Notes: generated by a model not told the origin, from the sequence alone. A stretch of DNA of 48,202 nucleotides from Lachnospiraceae bacterium (GCA_011959105.1 BLLU01000121.1:1-48202), one strand, 5' to 3'; counted from the stretch's first letter, positions 17,309 through 26,799 are shown. Program-made: numbers and translations.

Positions 17309-18739
17309 TTATAAGAGCCGCTTTTTGCGTTGGATCATCTCATCAATTCTTTCGATGTACTGCGCCACTTCCTTCACATTTTCGCACCGCTCGATCCGCC
17401 CGTCCGGGTACACCCTTTTGGTAATGCTGCCTGCGCCCAATGCCACGATGGTCTGCACTTCCTCCATAATCAGAATATTATACAAACCATATTTTCCCTC
17501 TCTGGCATACCCCACATTCTCAAAATTACCGGACATATTTTTCTGCCGGTAGAGATAATAGGGATGCATACCCAGGGCTTTCGCTCCCGCCGCCGCGATC
17601 TCCATGGTCTCGTCCGTGTTGCGCAGCGTCTCAATGCCGTGCTCCTGGATCCACTGACTTAGCCGGGAGGCCCGCTTGATGGCCAGAGAATGCACCGTCA
17701 GACTGTCCGGGGACAGACTCACTACCTTCTCCACTGTACGCCTCACATCCTCCTCCGTCTCTCCCGGCAGTCCCAGAATCAAGTCCATGTTGATATTGTC
17801 AAAGCCCGCCTGTCTGGCCTGCCGATACGCCTCCAATACCTGTTCCACGGAAGCCTGCCGACCGATGCTATCCAATGTCTCCTGCTTCATGGTCTGGGGA
17901 TTCACGGAGATCCGGCTCACACCATGGCGGCGCAGCACCTCCAGTTTGTCCGGGGTAATGCTGTCCGCCCGGCCCGCTTCCACCGTAAATTCCTGCACCG
18001 TGGAAAAATCAAACCGGGATTTTAAACAGCCGAGCAGCCGGTCCAGCTGTTCCGGCTCCAGCGTGGTGGGAGTCCCCCCGCCGATATAGACGGTATCCAG
18101 GATTTTGTCTACATACGCCCCGGACACATATTCCATCTCCTGAATCAGGCAGTCTATGTACCGGTCTACACGCTGCCGGTGGGCCGCTATGGGATAGGAA
18201 GTGAAGGAACAATACAGGCAGGTACTGGGGCAGAAGGGAATGCCCACATACAGGCTGTATCCCCCCTGATAATGAATCCCCGACAAAAGCTGCCGCTCCC
18301 GGCGGGCAATGTCAATGCTCAGTTCACATTTTTCCCGGCTCACATAATGGCTGCGTTGCAGCTGCTCTATGATCTCCCGGTCCTGCTTTCCCTCCTCCAG
18401 CATGGCATAGGCCAGCTTGGTGGGCCGTATACCCGTCAGATTTCCCCAGGGCAGTTCCCTGCCCGTGATCTCTGTCAGGCTGCGGTAGAAAAAACGCTTG
18501 AAGCAATCCTTAAAAGCCCCCTCTTTTTCATCATGCCGCCATTCTATTTCTCTTCCCGCCAGTTCCATCCGGACAATGGGTCCCTCTACCCGGATGCTCC
18601 ATTCCCTCTCTCCTTCATGGACCTCCTGATCCCGGCTCACAGGCAGAATCATCCGCAAAGTTTCCTCCGGGTAGAAGGACTTCAGCAGCGCCTGGATGTC
18701 ATATTCATAATTTTCCCGATTCAGCCGTACTGCCAGCAT
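17309..18739 (-). CDS. hemZ: HemZ-type radical SAM coproporphyrinogen III dehydrogenase
   Basis: 476 residues from ATG 18739, preceded by AAGGAGAGAC; the longer in-frame ORF upstream has no better start. The radical SAM iron-sulfur motif is FCPSTCLYCSF (CX3CX2C), followed by YIGGGTPTTLE and the HemN-like NINMDLILGLPGET. An extra N-terminal domain of ~160 residues is typical of HemZ. The family oxidatively decarboxylates coproporphyrinogen III without oxygen, though many clostridial members have no proven heme role. It sits between the MBL hydrolase and hisS, an order common in Lachnospiraceae. Confidence 0.85.
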   Translation of the reverse strand: MLAVRLNRENYEYDIQALLKSFYPEETLRMILPVSRDQEVHEGEREWSIRVEGPIVRMELAGREIEWRHDEKEGAFKDCFKRFFYRSLTEITGRELPWGNLTGIRPTKLAYAMLEEGKQDREIIEQLQRSHYVSREKCELSIDIARRERQLLSGIHYQGGYSLYVGIPFCPSTCLYCSFTSYPIAAHRQRVDRYIDCLIQEMEYVSGAYVDKILDTVYIGGGTPTTLEPEQLDRLLGCLKSRFDFSTVQEFTVEAGRADSITPDKLEVLRRHGVSRISVNPQTMKQETLDSIGRQASVEQVLEAYRQARQAGFDNINMDLILGLPGETEEDVRRTVEKVVSLSPDSLTVHSLAIKRASRLSQWIQEHGIETLRNTDETMEIAAAGAKALGMHPYYLYRQKNMSGNFENVGYAREGKYGLYNILIMEEVQTIVALGAGSITKRVYPDGRIERCENVKEVAQYIERIDEMIQRKKRLL

Positions 18740-18865
18740 ATGTCTCTCCTTACAGGATGGGCGGTGTTTTCCCATACCCGGTTTCAAATTAATCCCCCTT
18801 GGGTCCGCGCTTCTTCCTCCGGCCGGACAGCAAATCCTTTCCCGGGAGATTTCAAAGGCAGAGGA

Positions 18866-19528
18866 TTACACCGTAAAGGGATTGTACTGCATCTCATGTT
18901 CGATGGTGGTGCTGTCCCCATGCCCCGGGTATACCTTGGTCTCCCCGGGCAGCACATAGAGCTTTTCCTTAATGGATCGCACAATGCTGCTCATGCTGCC
19001 GGTGGGAAAATCCGTCCGCCCCACAGACTCGGCAAACAGAGTGTCACCGCTCACCAAAAATCCCGCCTCCGGAAAATAATAGCAGCAGCTTCCTATGGTA
19101 TGGCCCGGCGTGGCAATGACCTGAAAACGCATCCCCGCCAGAGTCAGTTCCTGGCCGTCCCGCAGATATTCGTCAGGCGTAACGGTATAGGCTCTGCCCG
19201 CCATGTCGGACACATTGTTATGAGAATCTTCGCACAGGGCTTTTTCCGCATCCAGAGCATACAGCTTCACTCCCGCCGCCTCCCGCAATTCCTTGGTTCC
19301 CCAGATATGGTCGAAATGACCGTGGGTCAGCAGAATAGCCTCCACCTCTATTCCATTGCGTTCCAGGGTTTCATGGATCCGGCCTCCCTGGTCCGCAGGG
19401 TCCACCACGATTGCCCGCTTATGTCCCTGGGCATCGCCCTGGCCCGGCATCTCTTCTTCCTGATAAATAAAATAGCAGTTGGTCTGGCAAGAGCCCAGCA
19501 CCATTCTTCCGATTTTGATCTCAGCCAT
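18866..19528 (-). CDS. MBL-fold metallo-hydrolase (glyoxalase II-like)
   Basis: 220 residues. The zinc motif THGHFDHIWG, the later TPGHTIGSCCYY, the GDTLFAESVGRTDFP segment and the final YPGHGDSTTIEHE are those of the metallo-beta-lactamase fold in hydroxyacylglutathione-hydrolase-like proteins. Clostridia generally lack glutathione, so the true thioester substrate is unknown. Its ATG overlaps the stop codon of rel by one base (TGATG), so the two are translationally coupled. Confidence 0.9.
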   Translation of the reverse strand: MAEIKIGRMVLGSCQTNCYFIYQEEEMPGQGDAQGHKRAIVVDPADQGGRIHETLERNGIEVEAILLTHGHFDHIWGTKELREAAGVKLYALDAEKALCEDSHNNVSDMAGRAYTVTPDEYLRDGQELTLAGMRFQVIATPGHTIGSCCYYFPEAGFLVSGDTLFAESVGRTDFPTGSMSSIVRSIKEKLYVLPGETKVYPGHGDSTTIEHEMQYNPFTV

Positions 19529-21834
19529 CAGCCCGTCGTCCTTTCAATATCTATGACACTCTCAATGTTGCGGATCTTGTCTATGACCCGGTTCAGTTCC
19601 TCCCTGCCGGAAATCTCAAAGGAGGTCTGCAGAGTAGCCTGCCCCTGTTTGTTGGTCTTGGTGTTCATGGACAGGATGTCAATGTTTTTCTCTGTCAGCG
19701 CCTTGGAGATATCCGCCAGAAGGCCGTTGCGATTGTTGGCAAAGATCCGGATCTCTGCCATATACTTGCCCTCCCGGGCGTCTTCCCCGCCGCCCGTCTG
19801 CCACTCCGCGTCTATCAGCCGGGCCCGCTCCATTTCCGGCAGGCTCAACATATTCACGCAGTCCGTGCGGTGGATGGAAATGCCCCTGCCCCTGGTTACA
19901 AAGCCCACGATCTCATCTCCCGGCACAGGGGAACAGCATTTGGAAAAACGCACCGACAAGTCGGCGATGCCCTTCACCACAATACCGCTTTTGGAGCGTC
20001 CGCTGCCGGGACGCATCATCATGGCGCTGCTTTCAACGATGGTCTGCAGTACCTCCTCGTTGGACATGGTCCTCTTATGGTCCCGGTCATAGAGTTCCTG
20101 CATCTTGTTAATGATCTGGCCCTCTTTCAGAGCGCCATGGCCTATGGCGGCCAGCACGGAATCCCAGTCACGGAAGCCGTATTTGCGCATGATGGCCTCC
20201 ATATAGACGGTCTTGACCAGGTCCGGCATGTTGATGCCCTTGGTCTTGCAGTAGCCCGCCAGCAGTTCCTTGCCCTTTATGATATTATCCTCTTTCAGTT
20301 CGTTCTTAAACCACTGGTTGATTTTGTTCTTGGCCTGGGTACTCTTGACCACGTTCAGCCAGTCCCGGCTGGGCCCTTTGGAATTCTGAGAGGTGATAAT
20401 CTCAATTCTGTCGCCGTTTTTGATCTCATAGTCTATGGTCACCAGTTTGCCGTTGACCCTGGCCCCCACCATCTTGTTGCCCACCGCCGAATGAATATTG
20501 TAGGCAAAATCTATGGGGGTGGAACCCGCCGGCAGATTCTTGACCTCCCCCGTAGGGGTAAAGCAGTACACATTGTCCGAGAACAGGTCCAGGTCATTCT
20601 TGAGCAGATTCATGAATTCCCGGTTGTCCGACATGTCCCGCTGCCACTCCAGAATCTGCCGCAGCCACACCAGCTTTTCTTCCTCCTGTCCTTCCACTTT
20701 CCTGCCGTCGGAGGCCTCTTTGTACTTCCAATGGGCCGCAATGCCGTACTCCGCCGCCTTGTGCATCTCAAAGGTGCGGATCTGGATCTCAAAGGGCTGC
20801 CCGTTGCTGCCGATCAGCGTGGTATGCAGAGACTGGTACATATTGGCTTTGGGCATGGCGATATAGTCTTTGAACCGCCCGGGAATGGGCGTATACCTTT
20901 CATGGATCACTCCCAGCGCCGCATAGCAGTCCTTCACCGATTCCACAATAATCCGCACCGCGAACAAATCATAGATCTGGTCCAGGGTTTTGTTCTGGTT
21001 TTTCATCTTTTTATAGATGCTGAAAAAATGCTTGATCCGGCCGTCCACCTGGGCACGGATACCCTCAGCCTCAATAAACTCCTTGACCTCGTCCACAATG
21101 CTCTGGATATATTTCTCCCGGACGCTCTTGCGCACGGCGATTTTATCCACCAGGTCGTAATATACCTCCGGCTCCAGATATTTCATGGACAAGTCGTCCA
21201 GTTCGATCTTGATCTTGGAGATGCCCAGCCTTTGGGCGATAGGAGAATAGATTTCCCTGGTCTCCCTGGCGATACGGACCTGGCTCTCCGGCTTCTGGTA
21301 TTTCAGCGTGCGCATATTGTGCAGACGGTCCGCCAGCTTGATCATGATCACCCGGATATCCTTGGCCATGGCCAGAAACATCTTCCGCAGATTCTCCGCC
21401 TGCATCTCCAGCTTGGTATCCGTGGGGTCGTCGGTGCCTGACAGGGGAATTTTTTCCAGCTTGGTAACGCCGTCCACCAGCAGCGCCACATCCTCACCGA
21501 ATTCCTTTATCAGATCTTCCTCCGTCATGATGGTGTCCTCCACCACATCGTGAAGGATGCCCGCAATAATAGTCTCCTTATCCAGTTCCAGGTCTGCCAG
21601 AATAATGGCCACATTCAGGGGATGGATGATATAAGGCTCGCCGGACTTGCGCTGTTGGTCCTTATGGGCCTGGCTGGCAATCCTGTATGCCTTCTCAATC
21701 ATGGATATATCATCGCTGGGATGGTATTTTTTGACGCAGGAAATCAGATCCTGATACAATTGTTCAGGAGATGTAAATTCTGTTATTTCGCCCACTCTGG
21801 CCTGATCAAATATCACATCTCTTTCTTCTTTCAT
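19528..21834 (-). CDS. rel: Bifunctional (p)ppGpp synthetase/hydrolase
   Basis: 768 residues from ATG 21834 (MKEERDVIFDQARV); a longer ORF upstream has no clear ribosome binding site. The N-terminal HD hydrolase domain is intact (HDVVEDT at ~95-101). The synthetase domain has YQSLHTTLIGSNGQPFEIQI, followed by a TGS domain (FTPTGEVKNLPAGSTPIDFA), a zinc-finger region (CCSPVPGD) and a C-terminal ACT domain. It makes and degrades the stringent-response alarmone at the ribosome. It lies 200 bases after apt and is coupled to the MBL gene. Confidence 0.96.
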   Translation of the reverse strand: MKEERDVIFDQARVGEITEFTSPEQLYQDLISCVKKYHPSDDISMIEKAYRIASQAHKDQQRKSGEPYIIHPLNVAIILADLELDKETIIAGILHDVVEDTIMTEEDLIKEFGEDVALLVDGVTKLEKIPLSGTDDPTDTKLEMQAENLRKMFLAMAKDIRVIMIKLADRLHNMRTLKYQKPESQVRIARETREIYSPIAQRLGISKIKIELDDLSMKYLEPEVYYDLVDKIAVRKSVREKYIQSIVDEVKEFIEAEGIRAQVDGRIKHFFSIYKKMKNQNKTLDQIYDLFAVRIIVESVKDCYAALGVIHERYTPIPGRFKDYIAMPKANMYQSLHTTLIGSNGQPFEIQIRTFEMHKAAEYGIAAHWKYKEASDGRKVEGQEEEKLVWLRQILEWQRDMSDNREFMNLLKNDLDLFSDNVYCFTPTGEVKNLPAGSTPIDFAYNIHSAVGNKMVGARVNGKLVTIDYEIKNGDRIEIITSQNSKGPSRDWLNVVKSTQAKNKINQWFKNELKEDNIIKGKELLAGYCKTKGINMPDLVKTVYMEAIMRKYGFRDWDSVLAAIGHGALKEGQIINKMQELYDRDHKRTMSNEEVLQTIVESSAMMMRPGSGRSKSGIVVKGIADLSVRFSKCCSPVPGDEIVGFVTRGRGISIHRTDCVNMLSLPEMERARLIDAEWQTGGGEDAREGKYMAEIRIFANNRNGLLADISKALTEKNIDILSMNTKTNKQGQATLQTSFEISGREELNRVIDKIRNIESVIDIERTTG

Positions 21835-22034
21835 AACGCCTGCTAACCTTTCTGTAACCCCCTGTCCCCCCAGGGCCCCATACCTGCGGGAATATGTATC
21901 TGTACAGTCTGACCCCATACCGCTTTCAGACTTTGCTCATTTCTCCATACCGCCGGACATCCTCTGGTATGACTTCGGTATATTGCCCGGCTCCTTCTGC
22001 ACAGGTAGCGGATGGATCCGCACTGTCGTCCAGC

Positions 22035-22559
22035 CTATTTGCCGGGATATACAATAGCCGCCTCCAGCCTGTAGTCCTTGATCTTCTCCCGGCCCTTGAG
22101 ACCGGCCAGCTCCATCAGTACCACCACGCCTACCACTTCTCCGCCCAGACTCTCAATCAGTTTGATCATGGCTTCCGTGGTGCCGCCGGTGGCGATCAGG
22201 TCATCCACCACCAGAACCTTCTGACCGGGTTTGATGCTGTCCTTGTGCATCTCAATAGTGGCCTGGCCATATTCCAGGTCATAACTTCTCTCCACCGTTT
22301 CGCAGGGCAGCTTTCCCTTCTTACGGATCAGCACGAAAGGCTTATGCGTGTTATACGCAATGGGTGTTCCAAAGATAAATCCTCTGGATTCCGGGCCTGC
22401 TACCACGTCAAATTCCAAATCCTTCACTTTCTCCTGCATGGTATCAACGGCCAGACGCAGCCCGTCCGCATCCTGCAGCACGCTGGTCACATCCCTGAAA
22501 ATAATACCCTCCTCCGGAAAATCCGGAATGCTTCTCACATACTCTTCCAATGCCTTCAT
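22035..22559 (-). CDS. apt: Adenine phosphoribosyltransferase
   Basis: 174 residues from ATG 22559, preceded by GAGGAGG. It has the APT start (YVRSIPDFPEEGIIFRDVTS) and the PRPP-binding motif VLVVDDLIATGGTTEA. It converts adenine and PRPP to AMP in purine salvage. It is the first gene of the long apt-rel-hemZ-hisS-aspS set and is driven by the promoter at 22638-22666. Confidence 0.95.
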   Translation of the reverse strand: MKALEEYVRSIPDFPEEGIIFRDVTSVLQDADGLRLAVDTMQEKVKDLEFDVVAGPESRGFIFGTPIAYNTHKPFVLIRKKGKLPCETVERSYDLEYGQATIEMHKDSIKPGQKVLVVDDLIATGGTTEAMIKLIESLGGEVVGVVVLMELAGLKGREKIKDYRLEAAIVYPGK

Positions 22560-22637
22560 CTTGTCCTCCTCCTCATTTATCACATTTTCCCCGGTCCCCC
22601 ACCGACAAAAAAACGTGGTTATTAACAATTTGTTCCT

Positions 22638-22666
22638 ATTATAGTATTATTTGTGCGGAAAGTCAA
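22638..22666 (-). promoter_or_regulatory. Sigma-A promoter of the apt-rel operon
   Basis: On the minus strand TTGACT (22666-22661), a 17-base spacer and TATAAT (22643-22638). The -35 box overlaps the last codons of the upstream kinase gene. The leader to apt is ~75 bases and includes a run of seven T inside a weak CCAC/GTGG stem. Confidence 0.88.
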
Positions 22667-23544
22667 AATATTCTTTCATATTCGCTCTTCCAAATACATT
22701 TTATGTACCGATATGAAGTTCTGTTTCCTGTTTTTGCCAGGATTTTATCCCTGAAGCCCCCTTTTCTCTCCAAAATGCGCTTCAGAACCGGCGGCAGAAA
22801 AGTGGCATCGGGATAGCGCAGCTGGGGATCCGGCTGTAAGCACCGATCCAGCAAGCGGCGGAATTCCCTCCCCATCCCCCAATGTCTGCCGCAATATTCC
22901 ATGGTGTCATAGGGCGGTTTCCCCGGGTCCTGCCCGGTCAGCAAGAAGGCCAGCAGTTTTCCAAACCCATAGATATCGCAGGAGGGCGTAATCCCTGCGC
23001 CTTCCCAGAACTGTTCCGGCGCACCGTATCCATAGGTTCCCGCCCGGCCGCCCTGAACGAAGCCTTCCGACCGGACTGCAGCCCCCAGGTCCACCAGCCG
23101 GGCTCTGCCCTGGGGAGTGATCACCACATTGGATGCTTTCAAATCCCGATATATGCAGGAAGGCCCGCCGGCATGCAGATAGGCCAGCCCCTCCGCCACA
23201 TCCAGGGCGATCCCCCCACCCATCCGTTCCGGCATTCCCGCCGGATACAGTTCCATCAGTTTCTGCAGAGACAGTCCGGGTATAAACTCCATCACCAGAT
23301 AGATTCCCCCTGCATCCTCCCCCTCGTCAATCCACCTGGGAAAACAGGGATGCCTTAGCTGCTTCAAAATAGCGGATTCCGCCCGCAGCCTGGCCTTACA
23401 GGAGCCATATTTCAAGGCATATACATCCTTCCCGCCGGGCTGCTCCACCCGAAAGACCCGGGCGGTGGCCCCTTTGCCCAGTTCCGCCAACAGCCGGTAT
23501 CCGCCGATGTTCCCCTTTTCAAGCCCGCTGCTTTCCTGTTTCAT
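22663..23544 (-). CDS. Eukaryotic-like Ser/Thr protein kinase
   Basis: 293 residues: a kinase domain only, without the PASTA repeats or membrane helix of PrkC. The glycine loop is ELGKGATARV, the ATP lysine is in YALKYG (~45), the catalytic loop is YRDLKASN (~132-139), the metal motif is DLG instead of DFG, and GAPEQF marks the activation segment end. All catalytic residues seem present. The preceding gene (23662-24339) resembles a degenerate PP2C, suggesting a kinase/phosphatase-like pair. Ribosome binding site is GAAGGAG. Target unknown. Confidence 0.88.
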   Translation of the reverse strand: MKQESSGLEKGNIGGYRLLAELGKGATARVFRVEQPGGKDVYALKYGSCKARLRAESAILKQLRHPCFPRWIDEGEDAGGIYLVMEFIPGLSLQKLMELYPAGMPERMGGGIALDVAEGLAYLHAGGPSCIYRDLKASNVVITPQGRARLVDLGAAVRSEGFVQGGRAGTYGYGAPEQFWEGAGITPSCDIYGFGKLLAFLLTGQDPGKPPYDTMEYCGRHWGMGREFRRLLDRCLQPDPQLRYPDATFLPPVLKRILERKGGFRDKILAKTGNRTSYRYIKCIWKSEYERIF

Positions 23545-23661
23545 ACATTGTTCTCCTTCTTAATTATTGACCTTCTTATTATTCGCCTTCTCAATATTCT
23601 CCTTCTGAATATTCTACTTCTGAATATTCCCTTCCGGCACACAGGAGCGGTAACCCTTATC

Positions 23662-24339
23662 TCATACCACTCCCAGATAAATGCCCCCCACAGGCCCTGT
23701 ATTGCCCCGGCTGCGGCCCTCCCGGTACAGTTCTTTCAGACGTCTGCCCATGCGCACCTCCTGCCAGCGCCCCTCCCCGTGAAGAATCTGACATAATTCT
23801 TTCGGTTCCAGATTTTTTATAAGTTCCGGGGTGTGAAGCAGGATTCCTACCCCCTTCTGTATCCTGCCGGAAAGAGGGTACCCCAGTTCTTTCAGTTGAG
23901 GGCGGTTATAGCGGTAATTGATCAGCCGCGCTCTTATATCCCCCTCTCCAAACAGATAAAAGCTGCTTCCCGCCAGCAACAGGCCTCCGTAACTCAATTC
24001 TTCCCTTTGAATGCCGTGCAGTTCCGGCTCCAGCAGTTCCCTTCGGATGCCGTGCAGTTCCGGCTCCAACAGCTCCCTTCGAATGCCGCGCAGTTCCGGC
24101 TCCAGCAGCTCCCGGAGCCCCGGCAGCGTCCGGCCCTCACAGGCCGGCAGACAGCATCTGTGAAACCATTCCACCAGCTGTTCCGTCATCCGTCCTCCCT
24201 GCTCCTTCCCGAGACTGCTGCAGACGCAGAACAGACAGACTTCTCTGCCTCGAACCCTCACTTGCTGCAGCACCAAGGACAGAGGATTCACGCCTCCCTC
24301 CGCCGCCTTTTCCCATATGTAATTGGATATAATATGCAT
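23662..24339 (-). CDS. Unknown protein, possibly a degenerate PP2C-like partner of the kinase
   Basis: 225 residues, ATG 24339 after AGGAGGGAAA. I do not recognise it firmly. The segment VCLFCVCSSLGKEQGGRMTE followed by QLVEWFHR resembles the region after the DGMGG motif of PP2C-type phosphatases that partner kinases in Lachnospiraceae. However, the metal-binding Asp residues (the DGMGG motif, later GD and DN) are not intact, so it is probably not an active phosphatase. Residues ~74-110 are three copies of a 12-residue unit (ELLEPELHGIRR) encoded by the 36-base repeat at 24011-24118. It lies 117 bases before the kinase gene, with no terminator between. Confidence 0.55.
   Translation of the reverse strand: MHIISNYIWEKAAEGGVNPLSLVLQQVRVRGREVCLFCVCSSLGKEQGGRMTEQLVEWFHRCCLPACEGRTLPGLRELLEPELRGIRRELLEPELHGIRRELLEPELHGIQREELSYGGLLLAGSSFYLFGEGDIRARLINYRYNRPQLKELGYPLSGRIQKGVGILLHTPELIKNLEPKELCQILHGEGRWQEVRMGRRLKELYREGRSRGNTGPVGGIYLGVV
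24011..24118 (-). repeat. Three tandem 36-base repeats inside a coding sequence
   Basis: Units start at 24011, 24047 and 24083 (plus-strand ATGCCGTGCAGTTCCGGCTC...), with two or three substitutions between copies. As 36 is divisible by three, copy number could change without a frameshift, altering a charged helical linker in the protein. Confidence 0.9.
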
Positions 24340-24505
24340 TTTCCCTCCTGTCTGTATACTTCGTTGATTCCCGCCTGCGCATATGGGCGGTCATCTCGAT
24401 AAAATTCTGTCATTTGGTACCTGATGTACCGAATTTGTCTTGAATGAAAATACCGGGAGAATTCCCTGAAAAATTTAAAATAAAGATTTATACCGACTTT
24501 ACCGC

Positions 24506-24530
24506 CGGGGCAGGAAAAGGCCCTGCCCCG
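24506..24530 (-). terminator. GC-rich hairpin after rseP, possible weak terminator
   Basis: CGGGGCAGG (24506-24514) and CCTGCCCCG (24522-24530) form a perfect nine-base-pair stem 21 bases after the rseP stop. No T tract follows on either strand, so termination is uncertain. The 24340-24551 gap shows nothing else I can name. Confidence 0.45.
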
Positions 24531-24551
24531 ACAGTAAACATATCAAATGAA

Positions 24552-25610
24552 TTACGAGAAGATATTGCGCAGATCGTTAAAAAACACAATAACCATCAAT
24601 AACATGAAAAATACCAGGCCGATAAAATGCACCATCCCCTCTTTTTCCGGGGGAATGGGCTTGCCCCGGACCACTTCCACCAGCAGGAACACCAGTCTGC
24701 CTCCGTCCAGCGCGGGAATGGGCAGCAGGTTCAATATCCCCAGGTTGATGGTGAGCAGCAAAGTGATATAGCCCATATTCAGCGCCACCGTCTCCCATCC
24801 GTACTGCATTGCCTGGGTATAGGTCTTACCCACCACATTGACGGCTATACCCACCGGGCCGGCCACTTCCTCACTTTTCACCTGCCCCCGCAGCATCAGT
24901 CCCAGGCTCTGCCAGGTGGAGCGGACGCAATAGCGGATTTCATACCAGGCATACTTCAACACATCCAGCCCTTCCGCCTTCAACGCCTTTCCCACATAGA
25001 TCCCCATACCATAACCGCCGGTGGAGTTAAGTTCCGGGGTCATGGTCACCGTGTACCGCTGGCCGTCCCGCTCATATTCCAAAGTGAATTCCCTGCCGTT
25101 GTTGACCCGGTTAAACAGGATTACCTCGTCCCGGAGATATACCCGGTCCCCGTTCAGCGCCACGATCCGGTCTCCCGCCTGGAGCCCTGCCCGCTGGGCC
25201 GCCCCGCCCTCCACCACATCGGAGAGCACCGGCTCATAAAATACCATTAAACCGGCCAGAATCACGGCGATGATTCCTCCCAGTATAAAGTTAAATATGG
25301 GACCCGCCAGCACCGTGGAGATCCTGGCCCAAACTTTCGCATGGAGAAAAGAGCCTTCCGTGATCTCCCCCTCCTGAGTGTTCAGCCCGTCCTCCCCCTC
25401 AAACAGACAGGCCCCGCCCAGGGGCAGAAGTTTGACGGAGTATTTGGTCTCCTTTTTTTTCCAGGAGAAAACGGTGGGCCCCATGCCGATGGCAAACTCC
25501 ACCACATGGATACCGTTGATCTTGGCTATCAGATAATGGCCGAATTCGTGGGAAATCACCACCACGCCGAAGATTAAAATAAACAGAATAAATGTCATCA
25601 AAGTCGTCAT
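24552..25610 (-). CDS. rseP: Site-2 zinc metalloprotease RseP/RasP
   Basis: 352 residues from ATG 25610 (MTTLMTFILFILIFGVVVIS); upstream in-frame codons overlap dxr and are less likely. The catalytic HEFGH is at residues 21-25 in the first membrane helix. A PDZ domain lies mid-protein (GLQAGDRIVALNG), and the second active-site motif NLLPIPALDGGR is near the C-terminus, followed by the last helices. It cleaves membrane-embedded regulators such as anti-sigma factors or leftover signal peptides. It starts 10 bases after dxr, its common neighbour in Firmicutes. Confidence 0.93.
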   Translation of the reverse strand: MTTLMTFILFILIFGVVVISHEFGHYLIAKINGIHVVEFAIGMGPTVFSWKKKETKYSVKLLPLGGACLFEGEDGLNTQEGEITEGSFLHAKVWARISTVLAGPIFNFILGGIIAVILAGLMVFYEPVLSDVVEGGAAQRAGLQAGDRIVALNGDRVYLRDEVILFNRVNNGREFTLEYERDGQRYTVTMTPELNSTGGYGMGIYVGKALKAEGLDVLKYAWYEIRYCVRSTWQSLGLMLRGQVKSEEVAGPVGIAVNVVGKTYTQAMQYGWETVALNMGYITLLLTINLGILNLLPIPALDGGRLVFLLVEVVRGKPIPPEKEGMVHFIGLVFFMLLMVIVFFNDLRNIFS

Positions 25611-25620
25611 ATTTTCGTTC

Positions 25621-26766
25621 TCAACCAATTTCACTAATATAGTCGTACACACTCTGTTCCGCCGCCAGGATTTCCTCCACCCCCGGCTGCCGCATCACCT
25701 CATGATGTTCCATACACCGCTGTATCAGTTCGGGAATCTGCAGATATCCGATCCTGCGCTCCAAAAACAGCGCCACCGCCCTCTCGTTGGCGGCATTGTA
25801 CACCGTGGGCATGCTGCCGCCCTGCTCCAGGGCACGGTAGGCCAGCTTCAAGCCGTAAAAAGTCTCCATGTCCGGCTCCTCAAAAGTCAGGCTGCCCAGA
25901 CTGAAAAAATCCACCCGGTTATCCCGCATGGCCTTTCTGTCCGGATAGAACAGGGCATACTGGATCGGCAATTTCATGTCCGGAACACCCAGTTGGGCAA
26001 TCACCGCGCCGTCAATATATTCCACCATGGAGTGAATAATACTTTGCGGATGCACCACCACTTGGATCTGAGAAGGCTCCACCCCGAAAAGCCATTTCGC
26101 CTCCATGACCTCCAGTCCCTTATTGACCAAAGTAGAGGAATCAATGGTAATCTTCCGCCCCATGGCCCAGTTGGGATGCTTCAGGGCGTCTTCCACCTGC
26201 ACTCCCGCCAGCCGCTCCCGGTTCCAGCCCCGGAACGGGCCGCCGGAAGCAGTCAGCAGAATCCTGCTGATTTTCCCCTTCGGTTCCCCGTTTAAAGACT
26301 GGAAGATGGCGCTGTGTTCGCTGTCCACCGGCAGGATGGACACCCCCCGCTCCCTGGCCAGCGGCATAATGATATGCCCTGCGCATACCAAAGTCTCCTT
26401 GTTGGCAAGGGCTATATCCTTTCCTGCCCTGATGGCCTCTATGGTGGGTTTGATACCAATCATGCCCACAATCGCCGTAACTAATACCTCGGCTTCCGGC
26501 ATGGACGCAATCTCCAGCAGTCCGTCCATTCCCTGGGCCACCCGCACCGGACAATCCGCCACCCGAAGACGCAGCTCTTCAGCCGCTTGCGCCGACCACA
26601 TCACCGCCAGCCGGGGGCGGAATTCCCGTATCTGAGCCTCCATCAGAGCCACATTGCTGCTTGCCGCCAGGGCCGTCACCTCCAGCGCATCCCCGTTGTT
26701 CCTGACAATTTCCAGGGTCTGGGTCCCGATGGACCCTGTGGAACCCAAAACTGCGATTCTCTTCAT
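25621..26766 (-). CDS. dxr: 1-deoxy-D-xylulose 5-phosphate reductoisomerase
   Basis: 381 residues. The NADPH-binding start is MKRIAVLGSTGSIGTQTLEI, and the active-site segments LPVDSEHSAIFQSL and LTASGGPFRGW, plus NHPQ-like HPNWAMGRKITIDSST, match the family. It catalyses the first committed step of the MEP pathway to isoprenoids. It sits between cdsA (33 bases upstream) and rseP (10 bases downstream) and supplies the precursors used by UppS of the same operon. Confidence 0.97.
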   Translation of the reverse strand: MKRIAVLGSTGSIGTQTLEIVRNNGDALEVTALAASSNVALMEAQIREFRPRLAVMWSAQAAEELRLRVADCPVRVAQGMDGLLEIASMPEAEVLVTAIVGMIGIKPTIEAIRAGKDIALANKETLVCAGHIIMPLARERGVSILPVDSEHSAIFQSLNGEPKGKISRILLTASGGPFRGWNRERLAGVQVEDALKHPNWAMGRKITIDSSTLVNKGLEVMEAKWLFGVEPSQIQVVVHPQSIIHSMVEYIDGAVIAQLGVPDMKLPIQYALFYPDRKAMRDNRVDFFSLGSLTFEEPDMETFYGLKLAYRALEQGGSMPTVYNAANERAVALFLERRIGYLQIPELIQRCMEHHEVMRQPGVEEILAAEQSVYDYISEIG

Positions 26767-26799
26767 ATGGATGCCTCTCCTCTGCTTTCCTGCCGTCTC

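Noticed and set aside
18179..20092. A 637-codon plus-strand ORF spanning hemZ, the MBL gene and rel
   Set aside because: It crosses three conserved minus-strand genes and has shadow-like composition.
19870..21441. A 523-codon plus-strand ORF opposite rel
   Set aside because: It is the antisense shadow of a strongly conserved gene; its translation is His- and Gln-rich with no domain and no ribosome binding site.
23570..23635. AT-rich direct repeats (TTCTGAATATTC) between kinase and PP2C-like genes
   Set aside because: Short, imperfect low-complexity repeats; not a CRISPR array and no spacer structure.
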